The translations under genes and the position numbers were made by a program. From assembly GCF_011397635.1 (NCBI RefSeq), contig NC_064775.1:14583452-14647451 (forward strand): a stretch of 64,000 nt of DNA, given 5' to 3'. This document shows positions 10,501-23,800 of the stretch, piece after piece (position 1 is the stretch's first letter; the number at the start of each line of letters is the position of its first letter). The notes below the pieces were generated by a model. That model did not search any database. It was not told where the DNA came from and saw only the letters and a program-made list of their open reading frames with translations. The stretch comes from Epinephelus fuscoguttatus. Lineage: Eukaryota; Chordata; Actinopteri; Perciformes; Serranidae.

Positions 10501-13500
10501 ACCACGTGACCCAGACATCCCTGTGTTGCAACTCTGTCGTTTGTGACACTGTAGTAGTCAGGGGTATTTTTGGAAACATGACACCAGGGTGGGCAGGATA
10601 ATGCACAGTGACTGGGTTTCTGCGACTCTGACACACCTTCTTGTTCCTAAGAAGCTTTTCTTTCTCACCACATTTTACTCTGCTGTCTCTAAAATACAAT
10701 TTACTTTGGTCATTTTTATTGACTAACGATTAAGCAATCAATTAAGGAAATTAGATTAATCAATGATGACGATAGTTGTTATTTGCAGCCCTACTGTCAA
10801 TAATACTGTACTCCATTCCCTCTTGCTCTCTGCCTACCCAGCCATTAAGTACGACCCCACCAATGTGCGCTACGTGTGGGAGCGCTCCAGCCTCCACATG
10901 CGTCTGGGTGAGCACAAACAGTGCATGGACGGCTACCGCAGGATCCTTTCACTACTGCCACTGGAGGACGGAGAGCACTTCATGCAGCTGTCCAAGGACA
11001 TGGCCAAGTAGAGTACACACAGTAATGCACAGATCCACACATTCAACCACAAAAGCCCAACACAGGATTTCATTAATTGCATCAAAATGAATTAATTATT
11101 AATTAAGAGTGTGTGTGTCCTGTTTAGGAGTTACTATGAGAGTAATGACTTGCCCTCGGCTTTGGGTGTAATAGAGGAAGCTCTGGCGCGACACCCCGAC
11201 CTGGTCAGCGATGACTTCATCAACATGGCAGCTGAGCTCTATATCGCCAACCGCCAGCACAACAAGGCCCTGCAGGTAGACCTTGGTGTGTGTGTTTGTG
11301 TGCAGTGAAGCAAAAGCTCGTTTGTGTCATTCAGAGAGAGAAAAAGCAATCACAAGGTGTCTCAATGGATGCATGTGCTTTGTGTGTGTTGTCCCAGGTC
11401 TTGGTGCAGTTTGCAAGTATAGTTCTGGTCAGGGATGAAACCAAATCAGAGAGTGCAGTACCAGAACAAGATGACAAAGTGACAGAGAGTACGACTGAGG
11501 AACAAGATGAGAAGAATGCAGAGTGCACAAAGTCGAAGACTGTAGAGGAGTTAGCTGCAGAAGAGAACGGTGAGTGGCTCTTTGCAAAAACATAAATCAG
11601 TTTGCAAATATTTCTCTTCTCTTTGACCTTACGGTTGCCTTTCTATGCCTGTAAGGTTAAATTTAAAACATCTTGTGAAATGCAGTAACAATATCTCATT
11701 TCACCAGTCAGTTGGGAACAAACAAACACAAAGAGAAGAGGTCCACAGTGGTTTGTTGTGTTATTGTGGAAATGTAGCCTTCACACCTTAGCTGTGAATT
11801 TTCTCACAATTCTCACACTCCTCTCCGTCAGCGAAGAAACTGTAGTCATATTTGTTATTTTTGGAGCATAGTAACGCTGACCGAGGGTGTGTGTGTTTGT
11901 GTGTGTCTCCAGGTAACATTCAGGATGTGCAGGTACCAGACAGTGTCCCAGTGGACCTGAGGGCCAAGCTAATTGTCTGCCTCATACACCTACATGTCTT
12001 CACACCCCTGGAGGTAAACACAGTTGAGGAGATTTTCTTAGCAACACAGGTGCAACATTGAGAAACTTAAGCCAAAAATATTGATTTCTAGCACGGCTAA
12101 TGACACCTGTCTCCACTGCTCTGTACCCTCCCCCTCGCAGGGACTCGTGTCGACACTGATGGAGCAGAGTCCAGAGGAGATTGGTGACTTGTACCTGGAT
12201 GTAGGTGAAGCCTACCTGGAGGAGGGCGAGTACATGACTGCCCTGCCTCTGCTGTCTGCCCTCATCATATCGGAGAAGTACAACTTGGCTGTTGTCTGGC
12301 TCCGACACGCAGGTGGGACCAACAGAAAGCAAAAGTTTAAGATCGAGTAAACATGTACAATGCTTTAAAAGCCCCAACTAGGTAATTCACAACATATCGA
12401 AACAAACATTGATGGTGTAAATACTAACCATAATCCTGCTCAGACAAATTTGAGAGTTGAAACTGAAATATCCTGGTAGATGAGAAGCTTATCTCCAGAT
12501 GCTAAGATGCAAGACAGGGTTTGAAATGACCCCTCAGTTTAGCTTTGAGTCGAGAAAATGAAAACCACTGTTGCATAAATACCTTCATCACGTCTCCCAC
12601 GCAGAGTGTCTGAAGGCGCTGGGCCAAATGGAGGCGGCAGCTCAGAGCTACACTAAGGTGGTGGAGATGGCGCCGCAGCACCTGGAGGCTCGGCTCTCCC
12701 TGGCCACCCTGCAACAGCAGCTGGGCCGGCCAGAGTGCGCCCTCAAAGCCCTGGAGTCCATGTATGACAGTGACACGCTGGCGCAGGACTCGTCAGCCTC
12801 ACAAAAGGCAAGAGCATCTTGCATCTTGTGTCCAGTCCTTAAAAGAATATACTACATTTTCTGTCTTGTGTCATTTAAAAATCACACTTGAGGACACACA
12901 GCAATTCCAAAAATAAAATAAAAATAAGATACATTGATGTTTTGTCTGGGGTGAGTGGACTCCCATACATAATAAATACTGAACAATTTAAAAACCTGAG
13001 TTTAGCTTTCCTCATGTTTGGATTTGTAAAAGAGTGACAAGATTGGTTTCTTTGTGTGTAAACTATCTCTGTATACGCTGTGGCTGTAGGAACTGAAGCT
13101 GCTGCTGCATCGTTCCACACTGCTGAAGACTCAGGGACAAACACAGGACTATCTGGACGCTATGATCACTATGATCTCCATGCTGCTTAAGGTAACACGA
13201 ATAAACACACCCACATGCACTGAGGATGTCTCATCCAGGAAGATTTTTTTTTTTTTCATCATTGAGGGACAATTCTGTTTTTTCCGGTGTCTTAGGTGTC
13301 CATGCAGCGAGCCAAGGTGTGTGTGCGTTCTGTAATGGCGTCAGGAAAGAGTCACCTGAGACTGGTGAAGGCCAAAGACACACTGCCAGAGATCGCTGAC
13401 CATGAAGCTGCTTACCTGGACAACACTGGTAAGGATATACATATAACTATACTGAACTATACAGGCTGACTGCAGATCATGAGCAGTGATTGGCAGTATG

Positions 13501-16448
13501 ATTGGCCAAAGTCTCCTGTCACAAGCTAGATTTTCTAAAGCCTGAATGCAGAGCGAAGCAGACGGGCAGAAGCCTCGTCTTCTTTCAGTCCACTTGACTT
13601 ACAAAATGCTCAAAGTTAATCATGGAATTTTTGCCCAGTGACGCCAAAATTAAACTGCCTACCCGAGCTTCAAGTCTTCATACCTGGTTGTCTGGCTGAT
13701 GTACAGAGCCTGGAGCTGGCAGGGGCAGCACAGAGCAGTTGGCCAGATATTGGTCACTGTCAGCACTTATTCATATTTGCCATATGTGGAGAACAAGCTG
13801 TTTATTTCTCTCTGACGGGGCAATATTTGAAGCATGTTTTAGCTCACTAAACTATAAAAAGCATAAAGTATGGTTTATCAAAGTGCTGCATTCATGAGCC
13901 ATCCCCTTATGAAATTAAACCTGGAAGACAAACAACAAACAAACGTAGAAAATGTTGTGTTATGTAATGTCAAATGTTGTGAAACGGCTGACGTCCGAGC
14001 CAGTATCAGTGATCTTTTTTTTAATCCAGAATTTATGCTATACTGATGGTATAATCCCGTCCCTGTGCTCAGGTAAGACCAATGTTCTGTCCAAAGAAGA
14101 CTGGTGGCAGCTGCTGGTGAGCTGCGTGCTCACATTGTGTGAGGTGCAGCGCTACGAGGAGGCCGAGCTGCTGGTCGAGTCCGCCATGGAGTTCTACTCC
14201 TTCTACGACAACAAGCCCAGGAGGAAGGAGATGGAGTTCTTCGGCCTGTCCGCCACCATCCTCGACCACAACTACTACAAGGCCTACAACTACATTAGGT
14301 AGACTCACATCTATGACTTAATTATGCAGAGAATCAGTCGGCTTCTTTTTTGTCAGGAGTTGAAAGAAAAACATAAATTGTCCTCTGCTTTTCTCTTCTC
14401 AATAGATTGATGCTGATGGAAAATGTGGATCTGCCTCAGCTTTGGAACATTTTCAACCAGGTCTGCCTCTGTCTCTGTGTGCAAGAATTACCTCATCAAA
14501 GCTTTAAAGACCATTCATCAGTGACAAAAATACATAATAGTCTTTAATGTCTCTGTCTCTGTGTGTCTGTTCTTATGGACATAAACAAATGTCTGTTTTT
14601 TTATTCCCCTCAGCTGACAATAACCTCCCAACACCAGCGTCACCATCGCTTCTGTCTACGTCTGCTGTTAAAACATCCTGACAACCATGCCTTGTGTGTC
14701 CTGTGCGGACACAACGCCATGGTGTCTGGGAGCTTCAAACACGCCCTGGGTACCAAACAAACACACGCACTGAGGATGTGGCGCTAATGTGGCTAGTGTT
14801 AATGTAGTAGACAAGCTAATTTTAAAAAAAAAAATGTAAAAGGTAGTGAGATTAGGAAAAATATTTTGATGATTTTCCCATGGTATTCATGTAACACATG
14901 TTGTGTGTCTTCAGGTCAGTATGTTCAGGCCTTCCAGACTCACCCCAACAACCCACTCCACAGCCTGTGTGTGGGTCTCACCTTCTTCCACATGGCATCT
15001 CAGAAGTATGTCGCCAAACGACATACGCTGGTGCTGCAGGTACAATGTTTGTGTGTCGTATTCGCTCTCTTAGCTTTATAGTTAGAAACCTACTCTGTGT
15101 TTTTAAATATTTGTGTGTTTCCAGGGTTTCTCCTTCCTGTGGCGGTATGTGGAACTGCGTGGAGAGTGTCAGGAGAGCATGTACAACCTGGGCAGAGCGC
15201 TGCACCAGATGGGCCTCACACATTTGGCTTTACATTACTACCAGAAGGCTCTTACAATGCCTCCTAAGAAACTTGAGGTGCGTATACATCAGGGCTTGGA
15301 CCACTTGCTTATCTTCCGATTCCATACTATCATGATACTCAGGCGCAAACTCCAGTGCCAGGGGACACAACAGGCTGGGTTTAACTTGTGTAACAGCAGC
15401 AACAGAAAGTTTGCTGATTCAGCAGAGAGCCACAGCAGTCTGGGGTCACACGCCAGACCAGGTAAAACAGTTTCAAATGTTTCATGACTCATCCTGTCGA
15501 GCCCCTCGCCCCACTCTCGCTCATGCTCTCTGTTTATCTGACCACAAATGGCACAAGAATTACGTAGCTAGCTCATCTGCTGGTCCCTCTGTCTTTCTCC
15601 CTGCTGTTAGAAGAATACTTTGCTGGGAAAGCGTGGGCTGTACCTCAGCAGACGGACATTCATTTAGTGGTAGCAAGTGTAGCAACTCAAATTCAGGTGC
15701 AAGTGCCAAGGGGTCACAGCAGGCTGGGTTTATCCTGTGTAACAGCAGCAACAGAAATTTTGCTGATTCAGCAGAGCCATTGCAGTTTGGGGTCACACGC
15801 CCGCCGCTGAGGTTTGTGCTAGCTGAATTTGATTTGCTAAAGATTGAAGGTCCCTGTCCTCAGACCACTTGCAATTTTCTGCCATCTTGCTTTGGCTTTG
15901 TTTTTCTTGAAACTAATATGACGTTACGTTAGTCATAGATTACAACGATAAAAGCAGTTATTGAATTTGAATTATATTGATTCAGACATCAAAAAATTGG
16001 TTAAAAGATCTAAAAAAAAAAAACCAGTTGCAATGCTTAAACCCAGAGTATATATACAACATCACCCGAACATTTATTTCTTCCTATCCAGTAACCCGAC
16101 GACTATGATTGAGCACTCAGCCTGCTGTATCAATCGTGACCCAATTTAGACACATTTCTGTTATTTAGGACATTCATGAACAGACCTACATCCACAGCTC
16201 TTTGTCTGTCCAATATGTGTGCACTGACAGTTTTTCAGTAGACCTCTATAATGTAGCCTCACAGTATTGTTTCCTCTGTTTGTGTATCCCTCTCTTCGTT
16301 CTTTCACCACTGGTCCTCTCTGCAGGGTATTCCTGACGATCAGGTGGATCTGAGGAGGGAGATCGCCTTCAACCTCTCTCTCATCTACCAGGCCAGCGGG
16401 AACATGCGGATGGCCCACCAGCTCATCAACACATACTGCATCGTTTGA
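7517..16448 (+). CDS. gtf3c3: General transcription factor 3C subunit 3 (TFIIIC102)
   Basis: TPR subunit of TFIIIC in the nucleus. It binds box A/box B promoters together with the other subunits and its TPR array recruits TFIIIB to tRNA and 5S genes. The predicted product is 955 aa (human about 886). It opens MSGFSAELIEYLEGRITFEE, the family N-terminus, so the start at 7517 is preferred over the in-frame ATG at 7463. Residues about 60-165 are acidic with a basic patch (RGRRGRKRR), and TPR repeats fill most of the rest from about 180. A second acidic insert (residues about 393-446, exon 8) interrupts the TPR array. Exons: 7517-7609, 9035-9116, 9574-9935, 10023-10146, 10231-10422, 10842-11007, 11128-11275, 11398-11569, 11913-12013, 12141-12312, 12605-12807, 13090-13191, 13296-13428, 14073-14298, 14406-14460, 14614-14749, 14915-15039, 15125-15277, 16326-16448. 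Intron 11 has a GC donor; the other introns are GT-AG. Confidence 0.96.
7610..9034 (+). other. gtf3c3: gtf3c3 intron 1
   Basis: This is the longest gtf3c3 intron, AT-rich, with an A-run of about 22 bases near 7935-7955. It has no exon-like frame. Nothing else recognisable was seen. Confidence 0.7.
13429..14072 (+). other. gtf3c3: gtf3c3 intron 13
   Basis: Between exons 13 and 14. A short frame within it (13638-13850) lacks splice sites and similarity to the protein. No repeat was identified. Confidence 0.6.
15350..15805 (+). repeat. Local direct duplication in gtf3c3 intron 18
   Basis: Two related blocks of about 100 bases, roughly 15350-15460 and 15705-15805, share AGGCTGGGTTTA, AACAGCAGCAACAGAAA and GGGGTCACACGCC in the same order and orientation. 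They are about 355 bases apart and somewhat diverged, so the duplication is not recent. It could be a segment of a dispersed repeat present twice. Confidence 0.75.
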
Positions 16449-17180
16449 AAATGCACACAAACGCCTCATCATCTGTGAAAATGTTTTTGATTTTGAATGT
16501 TGAGACTCAGACTCAGTCTGTGCAAGTGCTGCCTTTTAAAAATATGGAGGACTAAAGGTGATTTATTCATGAATAATATATAAAAATAATTCACAGATAT
16601 ATATTTCAGATTGAGCGCCATGTCAGTGGTTGTCAGACTTGTTGGTTAGATTTAACTTGTATTATTTGTACATGTACACACAGCCCTGATGATACTGTAA
16701 AAATTCAACTTTTTAAACCAGCACTGCTGTTAAAACTCATTTTGTAAAGAGGATGCTATTTTTGATAAAAGACTTTCATTGTAGGAGCCTCAGTTGTTTA
16801 TGTATATTTAAATCATAAAAATGAGCATGATGTTACTCGGGTCATGTTCTCTGCTGTGATTTGGGGTTTTTTTCCTTACAGTAATGTGACAAAAAGATGA
16901 AAGGACAGACTTTTTCTTTTGTTGTTGCAGGGATTAAGGCGGTCGGATTATTTGCCAAATCCCTCCCTCTCTCCTATCCTAACCATCTGCTTCCATCATG
17001 TTTCCTCCCTGGGTCACTGCACTTCATCTAGGCCAGGGCCAGCGGCGGGACAGGCCTACTGGTGGAAGGGGGTGGGGCGCTGTTTGTGAGCCCTCGTCCC
17101 CAGTCACTGAATAATGTAAGCAGTAATATTGTTCAAAAACACAGTATAGAAGCTGCCAAAAGTTCGCCTACTAAATAAAA
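16449..17180 (+). other. gtf3c3: gtf3c3 3' UTR
   Basis: AT-rich sequence after the stop codon. The first exact AATAAA lies at 17174-17179; weaker variants (for example AATAATA, GATAAAA) occur earlier, near 16575 and 16765. The true end is therefore uncertain and may be nearer the stop. Confidence 0.45.
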
Positions 17181-18130
17181 AAATATCAGAACACTAGGTC
17201 ACAGTTTATAATTTAAAGCCCTGTATGATATTACTGTAATAATCCTGGAATATCTGTCTGGATTTGGAACATATGGGGGACAGTTTAGTCACTTACAGTA
17301 AGCTGGAAATACTGTACTACTTAAAGAATCACATTCTAGTTTGTGATTTCTATTATTGCTTAAGTGATTAATCATATCCCATATATAGGTTCATTTTTTG
17401 TGACTAAAAAGTGAGTATGATATTTCTGTCATATGATACCTACATGATAATGTAGTATATGTCAGTCTGTGTCCTGTCCAGCGTCTCTCCAGATAATGGG
17501 GAAGAAATTTGTCTACCAGTCACAGGTGCTGCTGCAGAAAGTAGGGGATGATCTTATGCTGCGTTCCATTTATCTTGGAAGTCAGGAGTCTGAGGTTGGA
17601 GCAGGGAATGACATCACCCGAATTTTCTGCAATCCACTACAAGTCTGACAACCAAGATGTTTTAGCAACACCAGGTCAGACCCGGCTAGCCACTGTCAGC
17701 CAGTTAATATCAATGCAGCTCACTGTCTTTTGTGCACACACACACACTGTAGCAACATGTCCACAGATAGAAATTACACAGGACTGTGGGTCCAGATTTC
17801 TCCTTCATCAACAGTTCAAGGTCCACACAAGTTAATACACTGTGTCATACTTGTGTTTGACCATGTCATCAAGCTAGTTTGCTGTCTCTGTCAAGTGGGT
17901 GGCTGTTCGTCACTCAGTCTACAGCAGGAAACAGAGCTTCAAAATAAAAGCTCTGTGTGGGAAATTCACAGTGCATGTTTTTTACAAACTTGACATGTTC
18001 GCACTACACTTGCGGTCCATTCAGAATGGACCCCCAACCCACCAATTGGGAACCACTGGTGCAGAGGACTGTTTCAATGAGACAGAAGTGCTCGTAAACA
18101 GCATATTACTGTCATAGACATATAATAATA
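17181..18130. other. Intergenic region between gtf3c3 and hecw2
   Basis: No coding exon is supported. Near 18036-18060 there is the phrase AATTGGGAACCACTGG, the characteristic end of the same hAT-like fish element that is complete at 26695-26934. No CCDC150-like exon was found. Confidence 0.6.
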
Positions 18131-18400
18131 CTTTGATACCAGATCCCAAGATGGCACCTATTCATGCCAATGGAGTCGCTCACCTGGCGCATACACCAAA
18201 CAGTTTTTAGCTTCAGGTTTACTTCCCTAATTGACCTTGTTTGCAGTTCAAGGTGTCCTGTCAACAGCTTTACAGATGTCTCTTTTATAATGGTGGCCTA
18301 TGGGGAAAATGCTTTTGGCCGATGGGGAATTTTGCATACTGTGAGTGGCCGCTGGGAAAATTGTCTATATGGTTGTGCAATATTCCTGGGGGCCTGCGTT
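18131..18400 (+). repeat. Interspersed repeat, copy 1 of an inverted pair
   Basis: Sequence beginning GATACCAGATCCCAAGATGG and running through CTATGGGGAAAATGCTTT has a matching copy in reverse orientation at about 20370-20895. The two lie on either side of the CpG-rich hecw2 first exon. The family is probably a non-autonomous transposon, but I could not define terminal repeats. Confidence 0.7.
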
Positions 18401-18740
18401 CCTGCCACTTTCTGAGTCGAATTCCGATTTCAGAGCCTTTCAGTTCAAATTTCTGAGTGAGAGTTCAGAAATACCGACTTTCCAATACCAATGGAACAAA
18501 CCATTATGGGGTATCTTGGTGAGTGAGGCACCGACCCCTTGAAGGTCCCCGAACCTCAGTTTGGTAATCCGTGCTCTACAAAGGGGAGGGTGGTGGGAGG
18601 TGTTAAATCAGTTATTTTGATGCTGAGCTCGGTCAGGATGGACTCCCACAACAAGGCCTGGCTTCTTAAAAAAGTTCCTACCCAGCATTTAAGGGAAATA
18701 TGTTGTTGTAAGCAGGCTGCGGTCGGTTTTATTTCCCTCC

Positions 18741-19158
18741 AGCATGGCGGAGCGCGAGCAGGACGGGAATAAAGTGTGTGAAGCGGCGGAAACAGGGAGG
18801 CGGATGTAAAGTGGTCCAGCCAAATAAATAAGATATGAACGGATTTCTACTCAGCCTGGCAACATCACGGAGAAGTCAACGACGCAGTGGCGAGGAAGAG
18901 ATGGCAACCATGATTTAAAGACGGGAATAAACACAAGCATTTACAAAGGGAGGTTTCGCGTTGAACGGAGGCTGGACTACCGAGGGGCAGCGGCGCTGCG
19001 CCCGGGCTCTGGAGCGCCGAATCCCGCTTGGAAGCCGATGAAGGGTCGGTGGTTCCTGGGCCGTATGGAGGTCCATCGTCTATAATTAAGCGACTTCTTC
19101 GGGGATTTGTTTGCATGCAGGTGTGGTCGCAAACGACGTTTAAATTGCCGTAGCAAAG
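18741..19158 (+). other. hecw2: Probable noncoding first exon and CpG-rich promoter of hecw2
   Basis: This stretch is far richer in CpG than its surroundings and ends in a strong donor, CAAAG|GTAAGTGAGG at 19158/19159. Its only ATG codons open very short frames. hecw2 coding sequence has no other obvious CpG promoter upstream, so I infer that this is its first exon. The exon start is not defined and there is no TATA box. It could belong to an unannotated noncoding transcript instead. Confidence 0.5.
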
Positions 19159-19528
19159 GTAAGTGAGGCGTCTCAGATGTAAATGCAATAATAGTTATAA
19201 CTGTGACGGGGATCTGCAGCCTCACATGTTGCCATCAAGCCTTTAATTGGCGTTTTCCACACATGCAAATGTATTTGACACATTTCCCTCTCACCCATCA
19301 ATCTGTCTGCTGCTCTATAAAGGGCTGCCTCCGACTGGGTTGGTATTGTGAGCTGATGAAGTCATGCTCTGATGTGTGATGGCGAGCGCATAAGCAACAG
19401 TGACAAATAAAGGCCTAATAGAAACAACAACAACAAAGCCTAAATAACATCTTCAGCATCTTGCCTTGCTGTCAGAATGAAAAGAGGCTTTGTGCAGAAA
19501 GGGAAAAGTCAGCAGTGATTTCAAGCTG

Positions 19529-19532
<4 letters not shown>

Positions 19533-19566
<34 letters not shown>
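19533..19566. repeat. Microsatellite (CA)n
   Basis: About 17 perfect CA dinucleotide units just inside the hecw2 first intron. Confidence 0.95.
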
Positions 19567-19570
<4 letters not shown>

Positions 19571-20369
19571 AAGAATTTGATCAGAGCTGTAGTGTGCTCT
19601 GCTCACACAATCAGATCAATCCCAGAATAACAGGACAGCTCATCTCCTGTTTCCTCCCTAATAGCTTTATGTAGGATTTGAAACTGATTGTTATCCGTAT
19701 ATAATAGTGTAGGCCGAGGTAAAATTCATCAGGAAAATGACTAGGAGGTCATCTGGGTGCTCCTCATTGTGTTTGTCCAAGACCTGTGGCAGACAATGAG
19801 AATGTGGCTTTCTTTAGCATGCAGCAATAGTTCTCTTGCAGACGTGTGTTTATCATTCAAAACATATAATCAGATCCATTGTTTGCTGAACAAAATAACA
19901 GTTCAGTTTGGATGTGTAGCATCCCTCAGTGTATGATACAGTAGTATTTTGGGCGATACTGTAGGAGGAATATCATTTATCCTTTCCCTCACTGACATCA
20001 GAGCAGGGGGGGTGTTGGTGTCTTGCTCAGGGACCTTTCAGTAGAAGTTACAGTATTGTAGAATATACATTATCAGCTGCACCTTGGCATTGCACTCCAA
20101 AACATTCTCAAGCGTATTAAGCCTATTTTTGACTACTACGCCTATTGACCTGATATTTGATATCACTTTCATTCTCAGTACATCCTGCTCACTGCTTTTC
20201 CATGATTTAAACCCCCTGATCTACATCTAAAAAGACATTTTCTAATTTGTTCAGTGCAATCATACTGTGTGACCTAACAAATTCCCTCATATGCAACTTT
20301 ATCAGTTCATAAAAACCTTATGCGCTAATAGGTGGTGGCATCTAGCAGTGAGGTTGCAGATTGCAACCA

Positions 20370-20895
20370 GGTGAAACTTATCCCACTGCCAAGCATGTTG
20401 GAGAACTACAGTGGCTGACACGAAAACACGAATGGCCATATCTAGCGCTGGTGTCTGGTTTGTCCATTCTGGACCACTGTAGAAACAACATGGCGGACTC
20501 CGTGAAGGAGGACCTACTCCATATGTGGATCAGGCCCTCAGACACACTGCTCAGCCTTGCTAACAATTTTTCCGAGTGGCCACTCGCAGTATTGCTTGGA
20601 AAAAAATCCCCTGCAGCCCAACAAAGCATTTTCCCCATAGACCACTATTATAAAAGCTCGTGACAGAATTTGTTGAACTGCAGTCAATTATGACTCTTTC
20701 TATTATGAACTTTTGATCCATGCAGGTTTTATATTTGTCAAGGTCCAGAGGAGAGAGAAACCCTACTGAGCATATTCAGTGGGCCACATACCCTGAAAGT
20801 CCGCAAGCTAGAAACTCTTTTTGACAGATGCATCAGGCGAACAGTTTCATTTGACTGAATAGACACCATCTTGGGGTCTGGTATCTAGTGTCAAT
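20370..20895 (-). repeat. Interspersed repeat, copy 2 of an inverted pair
   Basis: Read on the minus strand it follows the copy at 18131-18400: GATACCAGACCCCAAGATGG, then CTATGGGGAAAATGCTTTG, then GAGTGGCCACT. It is longer than copy 1 and includes a piece with AACATGGCGGACTCCGTGAA near 20488. The frame 20361-20663 inside it is not a gene. Confidence 0.7.
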
Positions 20896-23800
20896 ATCTG
20901 GTATCTGGTATCTATAATGTAGGTATAAACAGCTAATTGTAAGGTTGTGAAAATATGTTGATTCTTTGTTTTAGGTGATTATATATGAATGAAAACATAG
21001 TTATGAAGGTTTTACATGATTAATCCCAATAAATCCTGCCCCTAAGTCCTACACATTGGACCTTAAACCCCCTGATGTACATCTGAAAGGACCTTTCTAA
21101 TTTGTCCTTGGATAAAACTGCAACCACACTGTGTAAACTAACATATTTCCCCATATGCAACTTTTTTCAGTTCATGAAAACCCAGATTAGGCACTGATAT
21201 GTCAATAGGTGGTTGATGTTGAAGCTGCAGTAGCAAATTCCTTTGAAAATGATGTAATCTAGTTCAGAGTTTGGCTACAGCAAAGAATAATTTGCCAACA
21301 CTGATAAAAGACTCTGTTGACTCTTTCCCTTTGCCCCCAGATCCTAATGTCATGGGCTTTGTTCTCCCCACAGGAAGTGATGATTCAAAACATAAAGTGG
21401 TAGTCAAGTGATTGTATGTTGCACTTCAGACAGATTTTAAAAAAGAATGGTCAAAACTGAAAAAGGAGAGGCGGACATATCCTGGTATTTAGTTTGGGTG
21501 AAGCCCCAAAATGCAACCCAGTAGTCTTTTTCAGTCAACCCAAGTGCCCACATCTTTCAGATGTCATATCCCCAGTTTGCCGTAACCCCTAACCAGTCGT
21601 TTTTCTTTGGGCACAAACTGAATCAAATGTCTTGAGTAGGTGGAGTGCTGTCACGTCTGTCAGATTGGATTGGACACTTTGGTCTGCAAAAGTAGAAGAA
21701 TGCACTGAAACACAAACATACACACACAAACTGGCACAGAGGAATGTGATGGGTGTGTTGGGGACAGGAAGCTGTCGCCTCTGACGGGACCGCCTCATTG
21801 TTCTCCAATCACGCTACAGCTATTTCAGGACTGTCTCTCTGTGTATACAGCATGTGTGATAATGGTCCTATCTCAGAAGGCTGCTTTTGTACGAACCTTC
21901 TAGATTTATACCAGTAAATTTAACTTAATAGGCCTTTAATTTGTCATCCATATTACACCAAACCTAACACGAATCCTGTAAGTTAGCAGTTAATGGGACA
22001 GTTTATATTCTGCCCTCATGTCTGGCTGTGTCTCTCCCTCCGGGCTGAAAAGTGTACCAGCCCCACACCACACCGTTATTTGGGCAAATAGGACACATTT
22101 CTGGCATCTCTTCAGGGACTGGGTCAGCCTTCTCCAGTGGAGCTCCACTTCGTGATTTAATTAGGCTGATACAACTATTTTTTTCTTATAAATCTTGCCT
22201 GGTGCAGCTTTTAAGCTCTCAGACACTTACATAATTCAATAACGCAGCCTTTTCTGTGCAGACACATAACCCAAGCAAGCACTGCCCCACCTAGAAGAAT
22301 ATCAGCAGCATTTTGATTTCAGTGGAGAGCTTCAGAGTCAGAGGGATAAAATGCTCCTCCTGTCCAGCCCATAGACATTTAGTTTTTATGGGAAACACTT
22401 GTGAATTTGTACGCTCTTCTACCCATCATTCCTGTGTCTTAGCATAGGATGAAAGTAGGACCAAACCAAACACAGGTTTTGGGGTGTATGTGCAATACTT
22501 CAGCACAGACTGTGTGTCTAGCACCCTCACCACTAGCTGACAGTGTATTGATGTCAGTGCCTGGGTTTGTTTTCACTGGGTTGTGTTTATATTTAGTCAC
22601 AAAGTCTCACCATTTATAAATAAACCTGCAGACTTGGAGCTGCTGCTGGGGAAATCTCTATCGCTTATTGTTGTCAGATGATAACCAGTGGGTTTCGAGG
22701 TTGCTGCTAGGGTGATGATTGCAATTACTGTGTCTCGCATGGTAGACTCAGACAGTATCATGGTATTACAATATACCAGGGTATATAGAGATCCAGTCCG
22801 AATGATTTTTAATGCTGTCAAAAATACAGATGCTCCCCTTTCTGTTGAACCATAGACTTAAAAAATATTGTATGTACCTACCGTGACGTCACTTATTGGT
22901 TTTTGGACTCATGATTTGAAACCTTGGTAATAAATTGTTAATGTATGAGTTACATAAAAATTCACTCCTCTTACAGTTGTAAGTTGTTTGTACCAGGCTG
23001 TAAACATGTTTATTTCTGCTGTAAAGTTGGACATTTTAAAACCAGCCTCAAGTGGCCATTAGAGGAACTGCACTTCATTTTTCAGCTCCGGACGTTGCTG
23101 CTTGTGAGATGCAGCAAAAAAACAAAAATGACCATTTGTAAATCAATAAGTCATGTCTAATATCTTGAATTTATGAAGAAAACTTAATTTTTCTTGCATG
23201 CCTCCACAGAAAACGGCTAACATACTGATTTATTGTTTAACTGGGGACCCCGCTTGAAAAGCTATGTCAAAACATTGAATTACTAACTCTCACTCAACTT
23301 ATACATTGTAACACAAGTCTTGTTTGTTCAGTTGTATGCTCAGTGTTTCCGAAACACATCCATTTTCATTAAAACTTTACTATTTAAAACTGAACTGAAA
23401 ATGAAACTTATCTATGCTCTCCCTCAAAGCTAGACTCCAATACCAAGGTGTTTTAAAAATCCATGTGTTAGGGAAGTACTGGGCGTATGACTGAATAAAT
23501 GAGATTTGGATTATCCTGCAGGAGTTGTGTGAGTGTTTGTAAACCGATGTTTCGATAAAGTTTTGCTGTTGTTAAAGTGGTCCCAAATCAAACACTTAAT
23601 CATTATGTTCTCCATTTTCTGTCAAGGCATGCAAGAAAAACAACGTTTCCCTCACGAATTCAAGGTAAGAAAAGTTTGTGGGCAAGTATTCCTTTAAGGG
23701 TGTAGCGCACAGCCTGGGCCACCAGAGGTCAGTCTGTACTTGTTGAACAGAAAGCTGTGCTTTGTTGCGATAACATCACAGGACTGTAAACTGCCGCAAT

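Noticed and set aside
20361..20663. 100-codon frame
   Set aside because: It lies wholly in an interspersed repeat whose other copy (18131-18400) does not keep the frame.
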